A stretch of DNA of 64,000 bases from JADLDB01 sp040755835. Lineage in GTDB: Bacteria; Myxococcota; Myxococcia; Myxococcales; Myxococcaceae. Of the stretch, positions 50,201-57,659 are shown piece after piece. Every line of letters begins with the position of its first letter. The stretch's first letter is position 1. Made by a program: the position numbers and the translations under genes. The notes under the pieces are model-generated. The model saw only the letters and a program-made list of their open reading frames with translations, was not told the DNA's origin and searched no databases. The stretch is from the NCBI GenBank assembly GCA_040755835.1, contig JBFMAB010000025.1:1-64000 (forward strand), given 5' to 3'.

Positions 50201-51153
50201 ACGAGCTGCGCGCGTTGTGGAGCGACACCAGCTGGCGCATGCAGCGGCTGCGTGACGACGCGGGCTGCGCGGACCAGGAGCACGCGCTGCGCACCGACCC
50301 GGGCTTCACCGGCCTCTTCGCGAAGCCGTCCTTCGACCTCTCGGACGACGTCGCGGCGCCCTTCATCGCCAGGGGCGTGCGCCCGAAGGTGGCGGTGCTG
50401 CGCGAGCAAGGCGTCAACGGCGAGGTGGAGATGGCCGCGGCCTTCACCAGGGCCGGCTTCACCGCGGTGGACGTGCACATGAGCGACATCCTCGAGGGCC
50501 GCGTGGCGCTCGCGGACTTCAAGGGCCTCGCCGCGTGTGGCGGCTTCTCGTACGGCGACGTGCTGGGCGCCGGCGGCGGCTGGGCGAAGTCGGCGCTCTT
50601 CCACCCGAAGGCGCGCGACGCATTCCACGCCTTCTTCGCGCGCCAGGACACCTTCACGCTGGGCGTGTGCAACGGCTGCCAGATGATGTCGAACCTGTCC
50701 GAGCTGGTACCGGGCGCCACGAATTGGCCGCGCTTCGTGCGCAACACGTCCGAGCAGTTCGAGGCGCGGCTCGCGCTGCTGCGCATCGAGGACAGCCCGT
50801 CGCTCTTCTTCAAGGGCATGGCCGGCAGCGTGCTGCCGGTAGCGGTGTCGCACGGCGAGGGCCGCGTGGAGGTGCGCGACCTGGCGCAGCTCGAGGCGCT
50901 GGAGTCCGCGGGCCTCGTCGCGGCGCGCTACGTCGACCACCACGGCCAGCCCACCGAGCGCTACCCGCTCAACCCGAACGGCTCGACGGGCGGCATCACC
51001 GCCGTCACCACGCCGGACGGCCGCGCGACGATTCTCATGCCGCACCCCGAGCGCGTGTTCCGCACGGTGCAGCTGTCGTGGCACCCGAAGGGCTGGGGCG
51101 AGGACAGCCCGTGGATGCGCTTCTTCCGCAACGCGCGGGCGTGGGTGGGGTGA
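47275..51153 (+). CDS. purL: Phosphoribosylformylglycinamidine synthase, large single-chain form
   Basis: 1292 residues from ATG 47275 ([17 protein letters not shown]); ATG 47266 adds three residues and lies 4 nt from GGAGG. The order matches the proteobacterial PurL: N-terminal PurS-like domain, FGAM-synthase core ([56 protein letters not shown]), and the C-terminal glutaminase domain ([19 protein letters not shown]; nucleophile Cys in [19 protein letters not shown]). Converts FGAR to FGAM with ATP and Gln, purine step 4. Full length and intact. Confidence 0.97.
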   Translation: [1292 protein letters not shown]

Positions 51154-51202
51154 GAGGTTCGTCAGCGCGCGCTCAGGCCCATCCACGCTGCTCCTCACGC
51201 AG

Positions 51203-51531
51203 CCCACGCTGGTGCTGAAGGTCGCGGCGCCGCCGGTCGCGTACTACCTCGTCATGTTCGGCACCAGCATCGCCGCCACGCGCGGCTTCCCCACCCCGTC
51301 GGCACCGCCATCGTCTTCGGCACGTCGGTGCGCTCCCTCGCGCTGGCGCTGGGCATCGCCGTGCCGCTCCCGGGCAGCGGCACCAGCAGCAGCCACGTGG
51401 TGATGGTGGTGGCGCTCGCCTTCTTCGTGCAGGTGCCGCTGTCGTCGCTCGCGTCGAAGCGGCTGGCGACGCACGCCGCGTCGTCGCCGACACCCGGCGG
51501 GCCGCTGGTGCAGCACGGCGCGCCGGCCTGA
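51203..51531 (+). pseudogene. Remnant of a bile-acid/arsenite-type (BASS/ACR3-like) symporter
   Basis: Right after purL, one frame reads PTLVLKVAAPPVAYYLVMFGTSIAATRGF and then, after a shift near 51285-51297 in a C-rich run, a second frame reads GTAIVFGTSVRSLALALGIAVPL and VMVVALAFFVQVPLSSLASKRLA. The FGTSxRSLALALGIA block is characteristic of the last helices of BASS/ACR3-type symporters. The first several hundred residues are absent, so this is a truncated, frameshifted relic. Confidence 0.65.
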
Positions 51532-51562
51532 CACGGAGCGGCGCGCGCGGCGGGATGCGGTT

Positions 51563-52348
51563 ATGAAACGCGAGCTGATGACACGCTTCCACCGCTACGT
51601 CGCCCTCGGCGACAGCACCACCGAGGGCCTCGAGGACCCGGACGGCCGGGGCGGCTACCGGGGCTGGGCAAACCGCTTCGCCGAGCACCTCGCGCAGGCG
51701 TTTGGCTCCATTCACTACGCCAACCTCGCGGTGCGCGGCCTGCGCGTGCGCGACGTGCGCCACACGCAGCTTCACCGCGCGCTGGCGATGCAGCCGGACG
51801 TCGCCACCGTGGTGGGCGGCGTCAACGACCTGTTGCGCCCCAACTTCGACGCCGACGAGGTGGCCGCGCACATCCGCGCGATGGTGACGGCGCTGCGCGC
51901 GCAGGGCGCGACGGTGCTGACCTTCACCATGCCGGACATGGCGCGCGTGAATCCGCTCGCGGTGCTGTTGCGCGGACGCCTTCAGGCGATGAACGAGCGG
52001 CTCCGCCGGACGTGCCGGGACACCGGCGCGCTGCTCCTCGACCTCGCGCAGCACGAGCTCGGCGGCGACCCGCGCCTGTGGCACGACGACCGGCTGCACG
52101 CGAACAGCCTCGGCCACGAGCGCATCGGGAAGGGCCTCGCGCACACCGCGGGCCTCGCCGGCTTCGACGACTGGGCCGCGCCGCTACCGCCCGCGCCGCC
52201 GACGCGCCTGCGCGACTTCGTCCGTCGCGAGCTGGCCTGGAGCCGTACGCACTTCGTCCCCTGGCTGGTGCGCCACGCGCGCGGCCAGTCCTCGGGCGAC
52301 GGGCGGACGGCCAAGCGGCCGAAGCTGGAAGAGCTGCGCGCCGGCTGA
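51563..52348 (+). CDS. SGNH/GDSL-family hydrolase
   Basis: 261 residues from ATG 51563 (ATG 51578 is also possible). GDSL block I: YVALGDSTTEGLEDP with the nucleophile Ser; block III: VVGGVNDLLRPN (oxyanion Asn); block V: DRLHANSLGHERIG (Asp and His). Esterase/lipase fold acting on acyl or acetyl esters; the substrate is unknown. The last 60 residues are basic, rich in Arg and Trp, without a signal peptide, so cytoplasmic. Confidence 0.85.
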   Translation: MKRELMTRFHRYVALGDSTTEGLEDPDGRGGYRGWANRFAEHLAQAFGSIHYANLAVRGLRVRDVRHTQLHRALAMQPDVATVVGGVNDLLRPNFDADEVAAHIRAMVTALRAQGATVLTFTMPDMARVNPLAVLLRGRLQAMNERLRRTCRDTGALLLDLAQHELGGDPRLWHDDRLHANSLGHERIGKGLAHTAGLAGFDDWAAPLPPAPPTRLRDFVRRELAWSRTHFVPWLVRHARGQSSGDGRTAKRPKLEELRAG

Positions 52349-52395
52349 GCGCCGCCTTGCCGCTGACGCCGCCGCGCGAAAGCCGAGCCAGCTGA

Positions 52396-55300
52396 CTACA
52401 GCTTGTGCACCACCACGTCGCCCGCGCTGCTGATGGCGGCGACCCACACCCGGCCCGAGGCGTCGATGAACACGTTGGGCTCCTTCATGCCGGGCAGCAC
52501 CGCGAGCTGGGTGACGGAGGGGCTGGCGGCGCAGCCGGTGATGGGGGTCGAGTGCACGTAGACGCTCCCGCCGAACTCCGCCGCGAAGACGACCCGGGTG
52601 GAGTCCATGGTCGAGGTGAGCCCCGTCATGGTCGTGGTGGCGGGCATGGCGAGGGCCGTCGGGCGCCAGACGGGTACGGGGGCGAAGGGCGCGGGGCTGC
52701 AGGCGATGGTGAGCTGCGTGTCGGTCGCCCAGGCCATGAAGGCGCCGCTCGTGGCCACCGGGACTCCGAAGAAACTGTCCACCCGCTTGAGCATGGGCTG
52801 CCCGGTCGCGCCGCGCACGAAGCCCGCGGTGCCCACCTCGCTCATCGCGCGGAGGTCGTAGTAGCGAATCCGGTTTTGGCCGAGCGTCGCGGTATTCTCG
52901 ATGCTGGCGCGGCCATCCATCTTCTGAAAACCCGCCAGGGTCGCAGAGGTTGCCGAGGTCCACTGGCTGCCGCTCCACTCGATGGACAGCATCGCATTGG
53001 CTCCGCTGTCCGGGACCACGAAGCCACGACGAAGGCCCGACGCGTAGGGACGGATGTCGAGCGTCGGCCGCACCCGGCCGATGTCCGCCAGGGAGGTGGG
53101 GATGACGGGGCCCCACGTGGTGCTCTCGAAGGTCGGAAGGAGTCCGGACGGGCCCCAGGTGTGCGTCTGCGTGCCGAAGCCGACCTGAGTCCCCTGGCTA
53201 CCCGCCGCCAGGAGCGTGTGCTCGATGGTCGGGTTGAGCCGCTGGTCGGCGCCGCGGGCCTCCGCCACGATTCGCAGCTCGCCTTCCCGCACGAAGGTGG
53301 CCTGGTTCCACATGTTGAAGAGGCTCACCGCCGTCCCATTGCCACTGAGGATCGTCGCCTCGTTGTAGGTCCCGCTCGGGTAGGTGGCCGCGTAGTGGAC
53401 GAAGAGCTGCTGGTCCGAGTCGACCGCCAGCACCGGGAAGCGGAAGGTGGCGCCGGGGTAGCTGCGCGCGATGGTGAGGGCGCCGCGCGCCACGGGCTCC
53501 GACAGAAAGTACGCATCGGCGGGCGCGCTCAAGGGGTTGCCCGCGCGGTCCCGACTGCCCACGCTGACGAGGCGGTACCACACGTAGTTGGCGAGCACGT
53601 TGGTGGAGAACCCGAAGTTCCGGCCGTCGGTCGACCCGAAGCCGGAGAGCGGCACGGCCGCGGTCAACGACGTGCCCGCGACCACACTGCTCACGACCAT
53701 CGGTTCACTGAAGGTCAGCAGCGTGCCGGTGCGGCTCACGTTGCGCTGTCCCGCCACGGGGACGGTGACGGTCGGGGCGACGTTGTCGAGCCACACGCGC
53801 CGCACCGCCTGCGCCGAGGCATTGCCCGCTGCGTCGGTGGCCACCACGCGGAGCTCGAAGGGCGCGCCGTTCACGTTCGGCGGGAGATTCGACCAGGTCC
53901 ACGACCACGTCCCTCCCGTGACGGGGTCCGTCCCCGTCGCCACGGGCGACGTGCCGACGAGTGTCCTGCTCAACGAAAGCGCGCTGCCGTCGGTCGCCGT
54001 GCCGCTGAAGGTGACGCTGGTGCTGCTGCCGTTGGCCACCAGGCCCGTGCACTGCGCGCCGCTGCAGTCATAGTCCGTACCGTTCACCGTCACGACCGGC
54101 GCGACGCGATCGGCCACGTAGCTGCGCGTCAGCGCGCGCGTGTTGCCCACGAGGTCGACCGCGCGAATGGCGAGCGTCTGGGTGACTGCGTCGACGACGG
54201 GGACCGGCAGGGTCGCGACGTAGTCGCCGTTCGCGTCCAGCGACGCCGACGTGAAGGGCCCCGACGGCTGGGCCGCGACCTCCACCGTCCGCACCCCGAG
54301 GCTGTCCGCGGCGCTGGAGATCACCGCCACGGTCGGCGTTCCGAGCAGCGCGCCGGCCGCCGGGGCGCTGACGAACAGCGAAGGAAGGACACGGTCGACC
54401 AGCACCGCGCGCGTCAGGGTAGCCGCATTGCCGACGACGTCGGTCGCCGTCAGCTCCACGCCGTAGAAGCGCCCGTCGACGGTGGGCGGCGACGCCCACG
54501 TCCACGACCAGGCGCCCGTCGAGTCGAGGGGCAAGGGCGTGGTCGGGACGACCACGCCGGCCCCATCCTTCACGCGGAGGTTCAGCTGCGCCCCGGAGGT
54601 CGTGCCGGTCATGCTGAAGCCGGTCGTCGCCAGGGAAATCACGCCGCCGACACAGCCGGAGGCGTCGCACGACGCGTCCTGGGACGGGAGCGCCGTGAGC
54701 GTCGGCGCGATGCGGTCGATTCGGCCATGCACGGTCCCCGTCCCCTGGTTGCCGGCGGCGTCCGTCGCTGTCACCACGAAGTCGAGCGCGGTGTCGTCGA
54801 GCGCGGGGAGGTTCGTCCAGGTCCAGGTCCACGCGGTGCCACCCGAGGAGCTCATGTTCGACAGGGGCACGAGCTCGGTGCCGCCCTGGGTCACCACGCG
54901 AATGCGCACCGGGTTGGTCGCCGCCAGCGCGAGGTCCGTGATGGTCGCGGTGATGGTGAAGACCGTCGTGGCGCCAGAGATGACGGCGCCGGTGCACCCG
55001 CCCGCCCCGCACTGCGCGTCGTCGGGCTGAAGGCTGATCACCGGCGGCGACGGGTCGTAGGTCGTCTGCACGGAAGCGATGTTCCCGGCGCGATCGCTGC
55101 CGCTGACGACGATGACGAACTCGGTGTCGGCCGAGTCGAGCTCGCCGTCGAACAGCCCCATCACGACGGGCAAGGCCACCGGCGCGCCCTGGTTGACGCG
55201 CACCTCCACCGAGGTGATGCCCGTCTCCGGGTCGTCAGCGGTGCCCTGGACCCGCACCTTGCCGGGGGCGCTGCCCGCCGCGCCCGTCGCCGTCAGCCGT

Positions 55301-55710
55301 GGCGCGATGGTGTCGACCGCGCAGACGTCCTGGGCGTTGCAGAAGAATGGCAACGAGCAGACGCAGCCGGCGTCGGGTGCGCCGGCATCGGTGACACCCG
55401 AATCAGCGGCTCCCGCATCGGCCTCGCCACCGGCGTCGGGCCACCCGGCGTCGTCATTGGCCGGCCCCGCATCGGCCTCGCCCCCGGCGTCGGGCCGCCC
55501 GGCGTCGTCGTCTGCCGGCCCCGCATCAGCCTCGGCCCCCGCATCGGGACGCCCGGCGTCGTCGTCCACCGGACCGGCGTCGGCGCCCCCGTCCGCCGGG
55601 ACGCCCGCGTCGTCCGCGACGGGCTCCGAGCCCGCATCGAGCTCGCCCGGCGCCGGCGGAGCGCAGGAGAAGACACACCACGAGATGAAGACGAGTGTCG
55701 CGACGCGCAC
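52396..55710 (-). CDS. Giant lipoprotein with repeated Ig-like domains
   Basis: 1104 residues from GTG 55710, preceded by a strong AGGAGG site. Signal MRVATLVFISWCVFSC; then an acidic linker of about 100 residues built from repeats of the type DDDAGRPDAGGEADAGPA. A Cys-rich CVCSLPFFCNAQDVCAVD knob follows. Several Ig-like/Big-type domains span residues 130-720, each opening like DTIAPRLTATGA, DRVAPVVTVNG or DNVAPTVTVPV and with VVATDAAGNASAQ-type ends. The C-terminal 350 residues look like a beta-propeller (VHYAATYPSGTYNEATILS, VFIDASGRVWVAAISS). Surface adhesin or stalk-like protein is likely. Confidence 0.8.
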   Translation of the reverse strand: MRVATLVFISWCVFSCAPPAPGELDAGSEPVADDAGVPADGGADAGPVDDDAGRPDAGAEADAGPADDDAGRPDAGGEADAGPANDDAGWPDAGGEADAGAADSGVTDAGAPDAGCVCSLPFFCNAQDVCAVDTIAPRLTATGAAGSAPGKVRVQGTADDPETGITSVEVRVNQGAPVALPVVMGLFDGELDSADTEFVIVVSGSDRAGNIASVQTTYDPSPPVISLQPDDAQCGAGGCTGAVISGATTVFTITATITDLALAATNPVRIRVVTQGGTELVPLSNMSSSGGTAWTWTWTNLPALDDTALDFVVTATDAAGNQGTGTVHGRIDRIAPTLTALPSQDASCDASGCVGGVISLATTGFSMTGTTSGAQLNLRVKDGAGVVVPTTPLPLDSTGAWSWTWASPPTVDGRFYGVELTATDVVGNAATLTRAVLVDRVLPSLFVSAPAAGALLGTPTVAVISSAADSLGVRTVEVAAQPSGPFTSASLDANGDYVATLPVPVVDAVTQTLAIRAVDLVGNTRALTRSYVADRVAPVVTVNGTDYDCSGAQCTGLVANGSSTSVTFSGTATDGSALSLSRTLVGTSPVATGTDPVTGGTWSWTWSNLPPNVNGAPFELRVVATDAAGNASAQAVRRVWLDNVAPTVTVPVAGQRNVSRTGTLLTFSEPMVVSSVVAGTSLTAAVPLSGFGSTDGRNFGFSTNVLANYVWYRLVSVGSRDRAGNPLSAPADAYFLSEPVARGALTIARSYPGATFRFPVLAVDSDQQLFVHYAATYPSGTYNEATILSGNGTAVSLFNMWNQATFVREGELRIVAEARGADQRLNPTIEHTLLAAGSQGTQVGFGTQTHTWGPSGLLPTFESTTWGPVIPTSLADIGRVRPTLDIRPYASGLRRGFVVPDSGANAMLSIEWSGSQWTSATSATLAGFQKMDGRASIENTATLGQNRIRYYDLRAMSEVGTAGFVRGATGQPMLKRVDSFFGVPVATSGAFMAWATDTQLTIACSPAPFAPVPVWRPTALAMPATTTMTGLTSTMDSTRVVFAAEFGGSVYVHSTPITGCAASPSVTQLAVLPGMKEPNVFIDASGRVWVAAISSAGDVVVHKL
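55390..55640 (-). repeat. DAG-rich tandem repeat in the giant lipoprotein
   Basis: About four units of roughly 54 bp coding for an 18-residue DDDAGRPDAGGEADAGPA-type motif with small variations. Low-complexity, acidic spacer between the lipid anchor and the folded domains; copy number may vary between strains. Confidence 0.75.
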
Positions 55711-56129
55711 GTTCGACCTCCTGAGAAGGCTGGAGCCGCGCCCGCCGACGCAAACGCGGGGCCACGCTCAACCCCGCGGGTTGGCGCGGGCGCGAGCACG
55801 TTCCCGTCCCAGCGGGCGGACCACCGTCTCCCGAGGCAGACGCGGCTGGCCTTCGCCTTGCCTCGTTGGCGTCGCCTGCGTCCGCTGCGGCTCGTCGCTC
55901 TCGCTCCGCCTTTGCCGGCCCGCGTATCGTGCCCGTCCGCGCACACCGCGCAGGCCGAGGACGCCGGTGAGACGAAGCTGCCCGCCGCCATCGACGAGGC
56001 GCGCACCGTCCGCGCGGGCGGCCGCGACGCCTTCCCCGTCCTCGCCCGGGTGCGACAGGGCCGCTGATCGGCTGAGCCTCTGGCCCTGTCCCGGCCCTGT
56101 GCTACAGCGTCGGGCGGGGACACCAGCAC
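55711..56129. other. 419-bp gap between divergent genes; possible gene remnant near 55910-56067
   Basis: No supported gene. The stretch 55911-56067 (plus) has G/C third-position bias in one frame, starting near a TTG with SCPSAHTAQAEDAGETKL and ending ARVRQGR, 51 residues. It has no recognisable domain and could be a relic of a lost gene. The region just before malQ lacks clear promoter boxes. Confidence 0.4.
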
Positions 56130-57659
56130 ATGACTCCGCACGGCCGGCTCTCGGGAATCCTGCAGCCCCTCTTCTCGCTCCGCAGCGCGCACGACGTCGG
56201 CGTCGGTGACTTCGCGGGCTTCGACGGCCTGTTCGCCTGGCTGCAGCTGGCCCAGCAGAAGATGCTCATGGTGCTGCCGCTGCTGCCGACGGCGCCGGGC
56301 GACCCGAGCCCCTACTCGACGCGCAGCGCGTTCGGCCTGAATCCCCTCTTCATCCACCTCGGCTGGCTGCCCGAAGGCGTCACCTTCACCGACGGCGAGA
56401 AGCAGGCCATCGAGCAGGCGCGCGCGGCGAAGTCGGTGCGCTACGACCTCGTCTTCCCGGTGAAGACGGCGGCGCTCGAGCGCGCGTTCGCGTCCTTTGA
56501 GGGCCAGGGCCCGTCGGCGCGCGCGCGCGAGTTCGACCAGTGGGTGGGCGACAACCGCGGCTGGCTGGACACCTACGCGCTGTTCGCCGCGCTGTCCGAG
56601 GCCTTCAGCCGCAAGCCGTGGTGGGAGTGGCCGACCGGCCTCGCCACCCGCGACCCGAAGTCCCTGGAGGTGGCGCGCAGCGAGCACCGCAAGCGCGTGC
56701 GCTACCACCAGTGGCTGCAGTGGGTGGCGGAGGCGCAGTGGAACAAGGTGCGCGCGCAGGCGAAGGCCCGCGGCATTCTCCTGTGCGGCGACGAGCCCTT
56801 CATCATCGGGCAGGACTCGGCGGACTGCTGGGCGTGGCCGAAGTACCTGCGCCGCGACAAACGCCTCGGCGTTCCGCCCGACGACTTCTCGGCCGACGGC
56901 CAGGACTGGGGGCTGCCCTTCTTCGACTTCGAGGCGCTCGAAAAGGACGGCGACGCGTGGCTCAAGCTGCGCGCGAAGAAGGCCGCCGCCACCTACGACG
57001 TGCGCCGCATCGACCACGCGGTGGGCTACTTCCGCCAGTACCTGAGGGACACGGAGCACCCGCGCGGTTTCTTCGTGCCCGCCGACGCGCTGGCGCAGCA
57101 GGCGCGCGGCGAGCGCAACTTCAAGCTCCTGTCCGAGGGCGCTGGCATCGTCGCGGAGGACCTCGGCGTCATCCCCCGTTTCGTGCGCGACACGCTGGCC
57201 CGCCTCGGCCTGCCCGGCTACCAGGTGATGCGCTGGAGCCGCGAAGACGGCATCTACCGCGATCCGCGCCACTACCCCGAGGTGTCGCTCGTCACCACCG
57301 GCACCCACGACACCGAGACGCTCGTGGCGTGGTGGAACAACGCGCAGGGCTGGGAGCGCGAGGCGGTGTGCCGCGTGTGGCCCGAGCTGCACCGCTTCAA
57401 CCCGCCGCCCGAGCGCTGCAGCCCCGAGGTGCACGAGGCGCTGCTGCAGGCGGCGCTCAACGCGCAGTCGGCGTGGTGCATCCTCCCGTGGCAGGACGTC
57501 TTCGGCGAGACGGAGCGCGTCAACACGCCGGGCACCGTGGGCGACGGCAACTGGACGTACCGCATGCGGCCCGAGGTGGAGACGCTGTGCACCGCCGAAG
57601 ACACGCGCCGCGTCGCCGAGTGGCTCGCCCGCCTGACGCGCGAGGGTCGCCGGGCGTGA
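56130..57659 (+). CDS. malQ: 4-alpha-glucanotransferase
   Basis: 509 residues from ATG 56130. GH77 signature: GILQPLFSLRSAHDVGVGDFAGF, LLPTAPGDPSPYSTRSAFGLNPLFIHL, GILLCGDEPFII, DVRRIDHAVGYFRQYL (nucleophile Asp), GIVAEDLGVIP (acid/base Glu), GYQVMRWSRED, and VTTGTHDTETLVAWW (third catalytic Asp). Transfers alpha-1,4-glucan segments in maltodextrin and glycogen metabolism. Length is that of the short bacterial/plant form. The stop overlaps an upstream GTG start option of the TamA-like gene. Confidence 0.95.
   Translation: MTPHGRLSGILQPLFSLRSAHDVGVGDFAGFDGLFAWLQLAQQKMLMVLPLLPTAPGDPSPYSTRSAFGLNPLFIHLGWLPEGVTFTDGEKQAIEQARAAKSVRYDLVFPVKTAALERAFASFEGQGPSARAREFDQWVGDNRGWLDTYALFAALSEAFSRKPWWEWPTGLATRDPKSLEVARSEHRKRVRYHQWLQWVAEAQWNKVRAQAKARGILLCGDEPFIIGQDSADCWAWPKYLRRDKRLGVPPDDFSADGQDWGLPFFDFEALEKDGDAWLKLRAKKAAATYDVRRIDHAVGYFRQYLRDTEHPRGFFVPADALAQQARGERNFKLLSEGAGIVAEDLGVIPRFVRDTLARLGLPGYQVMRWSREDGIYRDPRHYPEVSLVTTGTHDTETLVAWWNNAQGWEREAVCRVWPELHRFNPPPERCSPEVHEALLQAALNAQSAWCILPWQDVFGETERVNTPGTVGDGNWTYRMRPEVETLCTAEDTRRVAEWLARLTREGRRA

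Noticed and set aside
47194..51207. 1337-codon open frame antisense to purL
   Set aside because: A high-GC shadow, rich in Arg/His/Glu/Val with no domains, while purL is intact with all catalytic motifs on the plus strand.
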